NCBI GenBank assembly: GCA_035560935.1
Contig: DATMYQ010000052.1
Span: 1-41,637 of the forward strand
Reading direction: 5' to 3'
Length of the DNA: 41,637 nucleotides
DNA from: DATMYQ01 sp035560935
GTDB taxonomy: Bacteria > Bacillota > Negativicutes > Sporomusales > Sporomusaceae
The translations under genes and the position numbers were made by a program. Under the pieces are notes generated by a model. It was not told where the DNA came from. It ran no database searches and saw only the letters and a list, made by a program, of their open reading frames with translations. Each line of letters opens with the position of its first letter. Within the stretch, counting starts at the first letter, position 1. This document shows positions 7,647 through 15,810 of this stretch, piece by piece.

Positions 7647-8504
7647 ATGGAACTATGGTATACCGAGTTTCAGACCAGAAATTTGGGATTGACTTGCCGG
7701 GTAACAGAGACCCTGTTTACCGGCCGGTCTGCGTTTCAGGAAATTGCGGTGGTGGAATCAGCGGAATTCGGACGGATGCTGATATTGGATGGGGTTTTTC
7801 AAACTTCGATTTTTGATGAATACATTTATCATGAGATGATTGCTCACGTACCTTTGTCTATCCATCCGGCGCCCCGGCGGGTGCTGGTGATTGGCGGTGG
7901 TGACGGCGGCACCGTGCGGGAAGTGGTGCGGCACGATGTGGTGGAACTGGTGGAACTGGTGGAAATTGACGGCATGGTGGTCGACGTTTCCAAGAAATAT
8001 CTGCCAGAGATCAGCTCGGCGTTACTCGAGGAACACTCCCGATTGCGGTTGAAAATTGGTGATGGCATTCAGCACATGCACGAAGCTTGTGACAAATATG
8101 ATGTGATTATTGTGGACTGTTCCGATCCGATTGGCCCTGGAGAAGGGTTGTTTAGCCAACAGTTTTATCAGGATGTGTACAAAGCGCTGAAAGCTGACGG
8201 ACTGTTCGTGCAACAGACGGAATCGCCATTTTATCATCAGGACTTGATTCGACGTTTGTCCGCAGATATTTCCTCGCTGTTTCCGATTTGCCGGATGTAT
8301 CTGGCAAATATTCCTCTTTATCCCGGAGGGTTACATTCTTTTACCCTGGGCTCCAAAAAATATGATCCCGTGGCTGGGGCGGCCGATCGTTCGGCACTGC
8401 CGTTTTCCACCCGTTATTATAACCGGGATATTCAACGCAGTTGTTTTATGTTGCCGGAGTTTATCCGATTGTTGCAGAGAAACGCTGACAATAAACGGAA
8501 GTGA
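7647..8504 (+). CDS. speE: Spermidine synthase (polyamine aminopropyltransferase)
   Basis: A 285-residue enzyme that transfers an aminopropyl group from decarboxylated S-adenosylmethionine to putrescine. The GGGDGGTVREVV motif (83-94) binds the nucleotide part. D108 (VEIDGM) and D157/D160 (VDCSDPIGP) are the expected cofactor-binding and catalytic acidic residues. The N-terminal beta-strand domain (1-60) is intact. AGGGAGGGAG precedes the ATG. It follows the PuuD-like and MarR genes, giving a small polyamine-flavoured cluster, and is closed by a strong terminator. No S-adenosylmethionine decarboxylase gene is seen nearby. Confidence 0.93.
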   Translation: MELWYTEFQTRNLGLTCRVTETLFTGRSAFQEIAVVESAEFGRMLILDGVFQTSIFDEYIYHEMIAHVPLSIHPAPRRVLVIGGGDGGTVREVVRHDVVELVELVEIDGMVVDVSKKYLPEISSALLEEHSRLRLKIGDGIQHMHEACDKYDVIIVDCSDPIGPGEGLFSQQFYQDVYKALKADGLFVQQTESPFYHQDLIRRLSADISSLFPICRMYLANIPLYPGGLHSFTLGSKKYDPVAGAADRSALPFSTRYYNRDIQRSCFMLPEFIRLLQRNADNKRK

Positions 8505-8508
8505 GAGC

Positions 8509-8550
8509 AAAACCCCGGCTCTGCCTCAGGGCAGAGCCGGGGTTTTACTC
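8509..8550 (+). terminator. Strong terminator after speE
   Basis: A perfect 17-bp stem (8509-8525 with 8530-8546) with loop TCAG. The arms begin AAAACCCCGG and end CCGGGGTTTT, so it may act in both directions. It starts 4 bases after the speE stop codon. Confidence 0.92.
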
Positions 8551-8602
8551 TAGAAAAAATAAAGACAGGCGTTAAACCTCTTGCCGTAAAGTGAACCACA
8601 AC

Positions 8603-8632
8603 TTGCCATTTGCGGTGGCAAAAGGATATAAT
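8603..8632 (+). promoter_or_regulatory. Sigma-A-like promoter for the diguanylate cyclase gene
   Basis: TTGCCA (8603-8608), 18-base spacer, consensus TATAAT (8627-8632). Transcription would begin near 8639, downstream of the TTG (8610) and ATG (8631) that lengthen the open frame. The translated start must therefore be further in, at 8703. Confidence 0.75.
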
Positions 8633-8702
8633 GAATATCAAAGAAAAGAAAAACAGACGGAACGGTCTGGTTTTCCGGTTCAAAAAGACGGGGGTGCCGC
8701 GG

Positions 8703-10013
8703 ATGAAACAAAAACATAAGGAGTGGAGGCACTTTCGCAACTTGCTGCGCCGGGTTCGTCAAGATACCTTGCGTTACCGGGAAATTATTGAATTGCAGCA
8801 GGAACTGGTGCTGCGCTTTTTACCTTCGGGAGAAGTCACTTTTGCCAATCAGGCCTTTTATGAATATTTTAAACTGCGGCCGGGAGAGTTGACTGGTAAA
8901 TTGATTGATGCTTATATTTTGCATACGGATCGTTTGCGTTCGCGGCATCTGTTGGAAGAATTGACTCCGGAGACGCCGCGGGTGGTCATCGAAAACCGGG
9001 TGCTACGGGGCGATGGTTCCATTCGTTGGGTTCGCTGGACCGGACTGGCCCTGTACGACGAAGGCGGTTTTGCCCGGGAGTTTCAGTTGGTGGGACAGGA
9101 CATCACCGAAAGAAAATGGACTGAGGAACGTTTGCGGGCCGGAGAACGGATGCAGCATGCCATATTGGAAGCTATTCCTGATGCGCTGTTCCGGCTGAGC
9201 CGCCAGGGAACCATTTTTTCCCACAAGGGCGAGGAAGGTGTGCTGAATCAACCGGAGGTGCCGCTGGTGGGTCGCCATGTGACCGACGTGTTGCCACCGA
9301 CGGTGGCCATACAATTATTGCGGGAATTGGAAAATGCTTTTGTCACGGGACGGGTTTCAAAATTTGAATATTCCGTAAACACCAACGGTGTAGATGCTTA
9401 TTTAGAAGCCCGGATTATTATGCTGACCGAAGATGAAGCGTTAATGATTGTCCGTAATTTTACAGAGCGGTATCAGATGGAAGAACAATTGAATTATCTT
9501 AGTTGGCACGATTCTTTGACAAAGTTGTATAACCGGCATTTCTTTGAGAAGGAGATAAGTCGGGTGGCGGCAATGAAAAACTGGTCCGGTGGCGCTATCG
9601 TCTGTGACGTGGATGGACTGAAAGTAGTGAACGACATGCTGGGACACAAGTACGGGGATGAGTTGCTGATTGCTGCCAGCCAGGCTATTCGACAATCGGT
9701 ACGGGACGCAGACGTGGTCGCCCGAACCGGTGGTGACGAGTTTGCTGTCATTATGCTCAATGCTGACGTAGAAGCATTGGAGCAAGCCTGCCGGCGAATC
9801 CGTGAAGCGGCGTTCCAATATAACGAAAGCGGGGAACAGAATGTGCCGTTGCGCTTGTCTTGTGGATTTGCGGCGACAGAAGAAGGGGCGCAACCGGTGT
9901 ATGATTTGTTACGCCAGGCCGACGCCGCCATGTATCAGGATAAAAATGCCAATCGCCTGGAGAGCATGACGTTCATTGTCGAAAAAACTGTTCGTATGCG
10001 GGGGCCTCGTTAG
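8703..10013 (+). CDS. Cytoplasmic PAS-PAS-GGDEF diguanylate cyclase
   Basis: A 436-residue protein with two PAS sensor domains (about 25-145 and 150-258) and a C-terminal GGDEF domain (about 262-430). The active-site motif is intact (GGDEF at 343-347), with D302 in VCDVDGLKVVN as the metal-binding aspartate. An inhibitory I-site RDAD (334-337) lies exactly five residues upstream, so product feedback is expected. There is no EAL or HD-GYP domain, so it should only make c-di-GMP from GTP. No transmembrane segment is visible, implying an intracellular signal. The ATG at 8703 was chosen because the promoter lies over the longer in-frame starts. A PilZ receptor is encoded at 40.2 kb. Confidence 0.88.
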   Translation: MKQKHKEWRHFRNLLRRVRQDTLRYREIIELQQELVLRFLPSGEVTFANQAFYEYFKLRPGELTGKLIDAYILHTDRLRSRHLLEELTPETPRVVIENRVLRGDGSIRWVRWTGLALYDEGGFAREFQLVGQDITERKWTEERLRAGERMQHAILEAIPDALFRLSRQGTIFSHKGEEGVLNQPEVPLVGRHVTDVLPPTVAIQLLRELENAFVTGRVSKFEYSVNTNGVDAYLEARIIMLTEDEALMIVRNFTERYQMEEQLNYLSWHDSLTKLYNRHFFEKEISRVAAMKNWSGGAIVCDVDGLKVVNDMLGHKYGDELLIAASQAIRQSVRDADVVARTGGDEFAVIMLNADVEALEQACRRIREAAFQYNESGEQNVPLRLSCGFAATEEGAQPVYDLLRQADAAMYQDKNANRLESMTFIVEKTVRMRGPR

Positions 10014-10080
10014 ACGGGGAACGAACCGGTGGGTAAAGAAAGGAAATTTCGAAAAAACGGTAAAATTTTTTTGAATGCTA

Positions 10081-10109
10081 TTGCATTTTTCTGTGCGATA
10101 TTTTATAAT
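10081..10109 (+). promoter_or_regulatory. Promoter of the tRNA operon
   Basis: TTGCAT (10081-10086), 17-base spacer, TATAAT (10104-10109), ending 12 bases before tRNA-Asn. The region upstream (10040-10085) is A/T-rich, as an UP element would be. Confidence 0.8.
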
Positions 10110-10121
10110 AGTCATTGTCGT

Positions 10122-10196
10122 TCCTCGATAGCTCAATGGTAGAGCACGCGGCTGTTAACCGCGGGGTTGTAAGTTCGAGTCTTACTCGAGGAGCCA
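10122..10196 (+). tRNA. tRNA-Asn (GTT)
   Basis: Acceptor TCCTCGA pairs with TCGAGGA; anticodon loop CTGTTAA gives GTT; T-loop TTCGAGT; discriminator G and encoded CCA (10194-10196). Confidence 0.97.
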
Positions 10197-10200
10197 TTCT

Positions 10201-10275
10201 GGCCCGTTGGTCAAGCGGTTAAGACACCGCCCTTTCACGGCGGTATCAAGGGTTCGATTCCCTTACGGGTCACCA
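10201..10275 (+). tRNA. tRNA-Glu (TTC)
   Basis: Acceptor GGCCCGT pairs with ACGGGTC; anticodon loop CTTTCAC gives TTC; T-loop TTCGATT; encoded CCA. It starts 4 bases after tRNA-Asn. Confidence 0.97.
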
Positions 10276-10278
10276 TCC

Positions 10279-10354
<76 letters not shown>

Positions 10355-10360
10355 GAATGC

Positions 10361-10392
10361 AAAGGCCTTCGGAATTTTTCCGGAGGCCTTTT
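10361..10392 (+). terminator. Terminator of the tRNA operon
   Basis: AAAGGCCTTCGG pairs with CCGGAGGCCTTT (one G-T pair) around an AATTTTT loop, with a short T tract. It starts 6 bases after the last CCA. Confidence 0.85.
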
Positions 10393-10467
10393 GAATATTT
10401 TCCGCTAGGGGGTTACCGGTTCGGGAACGATACTGGCAACGCCTCATTGAACAAGGAGGGGTAGCTT

Positions 10468-10947
10468 ATGGAACCGGATTTTTTATCGTTGAAGAGGCTG
10501 TTGGAAATGCAGCCGGTGGATTATGAGATCATCTGTCACACGGAACCGATTCGTTCCGCACAACAGGGCGCTGAATTTTTGGGCATTGCCATTGGACAGA
10601 CGGCGCCGGTCTTGATTGTGGATACGGATCAGGGGTATCGGGCCGTGGCGATGTCGGGTGATCGGCGACGTTTGGACTTTGCTGCTCTGGCGCGGTGCCT
10701 GGAGTGCCAGCGGGTGGCTATGGCCAGCCGGGACGATGTCAAACGGTTAACGGGACATACCCCGGGAGATTTACCGCTTGTGGGATTGGAGCTTCCCTAT
10801 GTTTTGGACACTCGTTTACACGCGTATTCCTTTGTGTATGGCGGCACCGGTTTTCCCGGCAGTACGCTGAAAATAGAACCGGCGGCACTGGAAAAACTGA
10901 ATCAGGTAGTGGGGAGATTGGGAACGGGGGATGATTATGTTTTGTGA
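10468..10947 (+). CDS. YbaK/EbsC family aminoacyl-tRNA deacylase
   Basis: A 159-residue single-domain protein matching the YbaK/ProX editing fold. Members such as YbaK and ProXp-ala hydrolyse misacylated tRNA-Cys or tRNA-Pro. The family's conserved TGHTPGDLPLVG region (about 92-103), the central strand pair and the C-terminal GGTGFPGSTLKI stretch (about 126-137) are present. An ideal AAGGAGGGG precedes the ATG. The 3' end overlaps the following radical SAM gene by 17 bases, so translation is probably coupled. Which tRNA it edits is not clear from the sequence. Confidence 0.85.
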   Translation: MEPDFLSLKRLLEMQPVDYEIICHTEPIRSAQQGAEFLGIAIGQTAPVLIVDTDQGYRAVAMSGDRRRLDFAALARCLECQRVAMASRDDVKRLTGHTPGDLPLVGLELPYVLDTRLHAYSFVYGGTGFPGSTLKIEPAALEKLNQVVGRLGTGDDYVL

Positions 10948-11833
10948 TGACCGGGAAGGTATGGTATTCCGGCCGCCCAGCGAGGCCAACAGTTTTATTT
11001 TGCGGGTGACCACCGGCTGCTCCCATAACCGTTGTACGTTTTGTCAGATGTATAAGGACGTGACCTTCCGGCTGCGGACGTCGGAAGAAGTAAGCTGGCA
11101 AATCCAGATGGCGGCCCGTCAGGTACCGCATCTGCGGCGGGTGTTTTTGGCGGATGGCAACGCGCTGGTACTGCCCACTGCCCGGCTGCTGGAAATTTTG
11201 GCACAATTGGCGGCTGTATTTCCCAAACTGTCCCGTGTGACCTGCTATGGCGGCCCGCGGGATATTCTGGCGAAAAGCGATGCGGATTTGCGGGCTTTAA
11301 AAGCCGCCGGTCTGCAAATTATCTATCTGGGAATGGAAAGCGGCAGCGATCCGGTGCTGACGATGCTGAATAAGGGAGCAAATGCCGCCGAAATGATTAC
11401 GGCCGGGCAAAAGGTGATGGCGTCAGGGATCAAGTTGTCGGTGATGGTCATATTAGGGGCCGGCGGCCAGGCATTGTCGCGGCAGCATGGCGAGGAGACC
11501 GCCCGGGCGGTTAATGCGATCCGGCCCAATATGCTGGCAGCGCTGACCCTGATGCTGCATGAAGGTTCCGAATTGCGGCGACAGGCGGACGAAGGCACGT
11601 TTTTGCCTTTGTCGCCGTATGATATTATGCAGGAATTGCAATGGCTGATGGCAGGCCTGGAATTGCCGCGGGAATCCTCCTGTATTTTCCGCTGTAACCA
11701 TGTGTCGAATTTATTGCCGTTGGCAGGAACTCTGCCCAAGGACCAACAGCGCCTGCTGGCGGAGATTGCCGACGGAATGAACGCCGTAGTCCACCGGCGT
11801 CAGGGGCAGTACAACGACCGGGGACCTTTCTGA
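10931..11833 (+). CDS. Radical SAM protein with CX4CX2C cluster motif
   Basis: A 300-residue radical S-adenosylmethionine enzyme. The [4Fe-4S] cysteines are C30, C35 and C38 in TGCSHNRCTFCQMY. The spacing is CX4CX2C instead of the usual CX3CX2C. The RPPSEAxSxxLxVTxGCSHNxCTFC type is a recurrent uncharacterised subfamily in anaerobes, as I recall it. A SAM-binding GMESG-like segment (LGMESGSD) is at about 136-143. No B12-binding domain or SPASM extension is seen. The start at 10931 overlaps the YbaK gene; an in-frame ATG at 10937 has better spacing from GGGGG and may be the true start. The substrate is unknown. Confidence 0.85.
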   Translation: MIMFCDDREGMVFRPPSEANSFILRVTTGCSHNRCTFCQMYKDVTFRLRTSEEVSWQIQMAARQVPHLRRVFLADGNALVLPTARLLEILAQLAAVFPKLSRVTCYGGPRDILAKSDADLRALKAAGLQIIYLGMESGSDPVLTMLNKGANAAEMITAGQKVMASGIKLSVMVILGAGGQALSRQHGEETARAVNAIRPNMLAALTLMLHEGSELRRQADEGTFLPLSPYDIMQELQWLMAGLELPRESSCIFRCNHVSNLLPLAGTLPKDQQRLLAEIADGMNAVVHRRQGQYNDRGPF

Positions 11834-11921
11834 TCCGTTGATAAGCATTCTCCGGATTTAGGCAGGGATATATACTGCTGACGGCGAATTCCAGAGGGAT
11901 CAGGAAAAGGGGCGTGAAAAT

Positions 11922-14132
11922 ATGGCTGAGGAGAAACTCATAATCAAGGTGGGTGGTATGACTTGTGCGGCCTGTTCAGCGCGGGTCGAACGCGGGCTGC
12001 GGAAGTTGCCGGGGATTCGTGAGGCGGCCGTTAATCTGGCGATGGAGCGGGCCCAGGTACTGTATGATCCTTCCCAGGTGGCGCCGGCGGCGATCGTGGC
12101 TAAGGTAGTGAATATCGGCTATGCGGCCGAGGAGATAAAACCGGAGACGGCAACGGCGGATGCGGAACGGGACAAAAAAGCCCGCGAGGAGCAACTTGTC
12201 CGGCAGAAGCGTTTACTGATCTGGTCTGCGGCCCTGTCGGTGCCACTGGGGCTCAATATGCTGTTGGAGCTGTTCTGGGGCCACGGACAGGTGCCGGTGC
12301 TGGGAAATCCGTATTTGCAATGGGCGTTGGCCACTCCGGTGCAGTTTTATATTGGCGGACAGTTTTACCGGGATGCTTATCATGCGCTGAAGACCGGTGG
12401 CGCCAATATGAGCGTGCTGGTGGCGCTGGGAACCAGTGCGGCGTACCTGTTTAGCCTGGTCAGTCTGTTTTTGCCCCATGGCATGGTATACTTTGAAACC
12501 TCGGCTATTTTGATCACGCTGATTTTACTGGGCCGCCTGCTGGAAGCCGGCGCCCGGGGGCGGACTTCGGACGCCATTAAAAAATTGATGGGCCTGCAGG
12601 CCAAGACCGCCCGGGTGGTGACTGATGACGGCGAGAGTGATGTGCCGGTGGAGGAAGTGCAGGTGGGGCAGCGGATATTGGTGCGGCCCGGAGAACGGAT
12701 TCCGGTGGATGGGGAGATTTTAACCGGCGTGTCGGCGGTGGATGAGTCCATGCTGACCGGCGAGAGCTTGCCGGTGGATAAAGAGCCGGGAGACCGGGTG
12801 GCGGGCGGTACCGTGAATAAATATGGCAGCTTTACCTTTCAGGCGACGCAGGTGGGCAGTGATACGGCCTTAGCCCGGATTATCCAGGTAGTGCAAGAGG
12901 CGCAGGGATCGAAAGCACCAATTCAACGGATTGCCGATCAGATTTCCGCCTATTTTGTTCCGACGGTAGTGGTGTTGGCGGCGGTGACGTTTGGGTGCTG
13001 GTATCTTTGGCTGGATGAGGGCAACCTGGCCCGGGCGCTCACCTATTTTACCGCCGTGCTGGTGATTGCCTGTCCCTGTGCGTTGGGCTTGGCCACACCG
13101 ACTTCGATTATGGTGGGAACCGGTAAAGGCGCGGAGCTGGGAATATTGTTCCGCGGCGGGGAACATCTGGAGAATACCTGTCGTTTAACGGCGATTATCC
13201 TCGATAAAACCGGGACGATAACGCTGGGGCAACCGGAGGTGACAGACGTATTGCCGTTTGAAAATTTTGACGCCGATACGTTGTTGAAAATGGCGGCTGG
13301 AGCCGAACAGGGATCGGAACATCCGTTGGGACAGGCGTTGGTGGCGGGGGCGAGAAAACGCTTAGCGGATCCTTTGCCTGCCTGCCGCGAGTTCCGGGCG
13401 GTGGCTGGATTTGGTGTGATCGCGATGGTAGATGAACGAGCCGTGCTGGTAGGCACCCGTCAATTGCTGGAGACGGAACAGGTGGCGGCACCGCTGGAGT
13501 TAGAGGAGCGGATGGCGGAACTGGAAGCGGCGGGCAAGACGGCGATGCTGGTGGCGGTGGATGGCGCCGTTGCCGGTATTATAGCCGTGGCGGATGCGGT
13601 GAAACCGGAATCGCGCCAGGCGGTGGAACGCTTGAACGCGATGGGCCTGGAAGTCTGGATGATTACCGGGGATAATCCGCGAACGGCCCGTACCATCGCC
13701 GGACAGGCCGGAATTACGAAGGTGATGGCGCAGATGTTGCCGGAGGATAAAGTAAGGGAAGTCAAACGTTTACAGGCGGAAGGCCATGTGGTGGGTATGG
13801 TGGGTGATGGCATTAATGATGCGCCGGCTTTGGCCGCGGCAGACGTTGGAATGGCTATCGGCACCGGTACGGACGTGGCGATGGAGGCAGCGGCGGTGAC
13901 CCTGATGCGGGGTGATTTGCGCAGTGTGGGCGAGGCTATTTTGCTGAGCCGGGCCACCATGAAAAACATTCGTCAAAACCTGTTCTGGGCTTTAGTATAT
14001 AACGTCGTGGGTATTCCGGTGGCGGCGGCCGGCTGGCTTTCACCGATTATTGCCGGCGCGGCTATGGCATTCAGCTCAGTGTCTGTAGTTTCGAATGCCT
14101 TGCGGCTTCGTCGCTACCGGGCGGGCAGGTGA
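11922..14132 (+). CDS. copA: Copper-translocating P1B-type ATPase
   Basis: A 736-residue membrane pump that exports Cu+ at the cost of ATP. One N-terminal heavy-metal-associated domain carries GMTCAAC (C15, C18). The intramembrane CPC motif is at about residues 383-385 (ACPCALGLATP). The phosphorylation site DKTGT is at about 428. TGES precedes it and GDGINDAPAL (about 628) closes the hinge. This is the P1B-1 Cu+ signature; a single metal-binding domain is common in Firmicutes. AGGGGCG precedes the ATG. No CopZ chaperone or CsoR/CopY repressor lies beside it. The K+ channel gene follows after 15 bases. Confidence 0.94.
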   Translation: MAEEKLIIKVGGMTCAACSARVERGLRKLPGIREAAVNLAMERAQVLYDPSQVAPAAIVAKVVNIGYAAEEIKPETATADAERDKKAREEQLVRQKRLLIWSAALSVPLGLNMLLELFWGHGQVPVLGNPYLQWALATPVQFYIGGQFYRDAYHALKTGGANMSVLVALGTSAAYLFSLVSLFLPHGMVYFETSAILITLILLGRLLEAGARGRTSDAIKKLMGLQAKTARVVTDDGESDVPVEEVQVGQRILVRPGERIPVDGEILTGVSAVDESMLTGESLPVDKEPGDRVAGGTVNKYGSFTFQATQVGSDTALARIIQVVQEAQGSKAPIQRIADQISAYFVPTVVVLAAVTFGCWYLWLDEGNLARALTYFTAVLVIACPCALGLATPTSIMVGTGKGAELGILFRGGEHLENTCRLTAIILDKTGTITLGQPEVTDVLPFENFDADTLLKMAAGAEQGSEHPLGQALVAGARKRLADPLPACREFRAVAGFGVIAMVDERAVLVGTRQLLETEQVAAPLELEERMAELEAAGKTAMLVAVDGAVAGIIAVADAVKPESRQAVERLNAMGLEVWMITGDNPRTARTIAGQAGITKVMAQMLPEDKVREVKRLQAEGHVVGMVGDGINDAPALAAADVGMAIGTGTDVAMEAAAVTLMRGDLRSVGEAILLSRATMKNIRQNLFWALVYNVVGIPVAAAGWLSPIIAGAAMAFSSVSVVSNALRLRRYRAGR

Positions 14133-14147
14133 AAGGGAGGCAACCGC

Positions 14148-15140
14148 ATGCTGCTGAAGCGGGCGAAACTGTTATTAACCGCATTAGTTGCCGTTATGTT
14201 GATGGGAGTGACCGGGTTTGTCCTGCTGGAGGATATGTCTTTGCTGGATGCGACCTATCTGACGGTGGCGACGATTGCCACCGTCGGTTACGGCGACGTG
14301 GTTCCACGAACCGTCGCCGGGAAAATTTTCGCTATGGTACTGATTATTGGTGGCGTCGGATTGGTGTACTACTCGCTGACGATGTTTATCAGTATGATTA
14401 TCGAGGGCGGAATGAAGGACGTTTTCGGCAGGCAGGGTATGAACAGGAGGGTGGGCAGGATGCAGAACCATATCATTGTTTGCGGCGCAGGGCGGGTGGG
14501 AACCAACGCTATTCGGCGGCTGCAACAGGAAAATGAGTTGTTTGTTGTTGTTGAATCGGATCAGGAAAGGTTCAACTTGCTGCTAGAGGAGAAGATACCC
14601 TGCCATTTCGGCGATGCCACTTTTGATGAAGTCTTGCTGGCAGCGGGATTGATGAGATCCAAAGGGGTCATTACCGCTTTGTCGCATGATGCGGATAATG
14701 TCTACGTGACGTTGACGGCGAAAAGTTTGAACCCGTCCGTCCACATTGTGGCCCGGGCTGAGCGCCCGGAAGCCGAGGGCAAGCTGCGACGGGCCGGGGC
14801 AGACACGGTGATTTTTCCTTCGGTGATGGGCGGACGTCAGCTGGTGACGGCGATGACCAAACCGGTAATTACCGATTTGATGGAAAATGTGTTTTACAAT
14901 GAAGACCTGCATCTGGATATGGCCCAGATTGCGATTAAACAAGGATCGTCGCTGGTAGGGCAGACACTGGAGGAAAGCCGGATTAAAGAACACTTTGACT
15001 CGATCGTTGTCGCAATTAAGCGGGGAGAAAATCTGGTCAGCAATCCCCGGGCCGGTGAAATAATCGAAATTGATGACATTATCATCGTGCTGGGGCAGCG
15101 AAATCGTTTGAGTGAACTGGGAAAACTCGCCAAACCATAA
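14148..15140 (+). CDS. Two-TM potassium channel with RCK (TrkA-N/TrkA-C) regulatory domain, MthK-like
   Basis: A 330-residue K+ channel subunit. TM1 is at about 8-27, the pore helix and selectivity filter at 38-50 (TVGYGD at 45-50), TM2 at about 58-84. The cytoplasmic part holds a Rossmann RCK-N domain (about 107-225) with CGAGRVG at 112-118, then a TrkA-C domain (about 245-328). GGGAGG precedes the ATG. The architecture is that of MthK, a Ca2+-gated archaeal channel. In this gene an AGGAGGG sequence (14445-14451) sits 8 bases before in-frame ATG 14460, residue M105, exactly at the start of the RCK part. This could yield free RCK subunits, as MthK does from its M107. It lies between copA and niaR. 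Confidence 0.9.
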   Translation: MLLKRAKLLLTALVAVMLMGVTGFVLLEDMSLLDATYLTVATIATVGYGDVVPRTVAGKIFAMVLIIGGVGLVYYSLTMFISMIIEGGMKDVFGRQGMNRRVGRMQNHIIVCGAGRVGTNAIRRLQQENELFVVVESDQERFNLLLEEKIPCHFGDATFDEVLLAAGLMRSKGVITALSHDADNVYVTLTAKSLNPSVHIVARAERPEAEGKLRRAGADTVIFPSVMGGRQLVTAMTKPVITDLMENVFYNEDLHLDMAQIAIKQGSSLVGQTLEESRIKEHFDSIVVAIKRGENLVSNPRAGEIIEIDDIIIVLGQRNRLSELGKLAKP

Positions 15141-15156
15141 GGTGGAGGATAAACGA

Positions 15157-15672
15157 ATGGACGGAAAAGAACGACGGGAAGTTTTACTGAAACGGCTGGC
15201 CGCGGCAACGGGACCGCTGACGGGGACGGCATTGGCCCGGGAACTGAGCGTGAGCCGGCAGGTGATTGTTGGCGACATTGCGATTTTGCGGGCGGCCGGA
15301 ACCGAGGTATACGCGACGCCGCAGGGGTACTTATTGCCCGGAATGCAGATGGCGGACGTGGTCAGGGGAACATTTGCCTGTTGTCATGGGCGAGACCGGA
15401 TCGGCGAAGAATTAAACATCGTCGTGGATAATGGCGGGAAATTACTGGATGTTATAGTGGAACATCCGGTGTACGGGGAAATCCGGGCGCAATTGATGCT
15501 GTCTTCCCGGCGGGAAGTCGCGGAGTTTCTTGAACAACTGGCGGTGTGTCAGGCAGAGCCGCTGTACACCGTGACCGGCGGCATCCATCTGCATACGGTG
15601 GAGGCGCCATCGATGCAGGTGTTGGAGAAAATCTGCCAGGAACTGCGGCAGGCGGGTGTTTTGTTGGACTGA
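15157..15672 (+). CDS. niaR: NiaR, niacin-responsive transcriptional repressor
   Basis: A 171-residue regulator. Residues 6-50 form a winged helix (HTH_11 type, VSRQVIVGDIAIL). Residues about 70-170 form the 3H domain, named for three conserved histidines: H77, H103 (EHPVYGEI), H144 and H146 (GGIHLHT) are present. In the Thermotoga structure the metal is held by two His, one Glu and one further His, and H77, E85, H144 and H146 would fit. NiaR represses niacin uptake and NAD synthesis genes when nicotinic acid is abundant. GGTGGAGGAT precedes the ATG at 15157; the longer open frame begins inside the channel gene. The next gene is a NiaP-like transporter, which supports the call. Confidence 0.88.
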   Translation: MDGKERREVLLKRLAAATGPLTGTALARELSVSRQVIVGDIAILRAAGTEVYATPQGYLLPGMQMADVVRGTFACCHGRDRIGEELNIVVDNGGKLLDVIVEHPVYGEIRAQLMLSSRREVAEFLEQLAVCQAEPLYTVTGGIHLHTVEAPSMQVLEKICQELRQAGVLLD

Positions 15673-15729
15673 ATGCGAATAATGTTGACGCCACCATAAA
15701 AAACGGCACCGTGAACGGCGGGCAGCAGC

Positions 15730-15758
15730 TTGTTTTTTGCCGGATTCAGGTGTATAAT
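15730..15758 (+). promoter_or_regulatory. Promoter of the niaP-like gene
   Basis: TTGTTT (15730-15735), 17-base spacer, TATAAT (15753-15758), about 50 bases before the start codon. A candidate NiaR operator covers the expected start of transcription. Confidence 0.7.
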
Positions 15759-15765
15759 ACAGACT

Positions 15766-15782
15766 GGTGACAAGACAGATGT
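15766..15782 (+). promoter_or_regulatory. Candidate NiaR operator
   Basis: GGTGACAAGACAGATGT lies directly after the niaP -10 element, over the predicted transcription start. The core TGACAAGACA resembles NiaR boxes of Firmicutes as I remember them. Position, gene order and regulator identity agree, but the match was made from memory. Confidence 0.5.
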
Positions 15783-15810
15783 AAAAACACTGATGGGCGG
15801 AGGGAAACCG

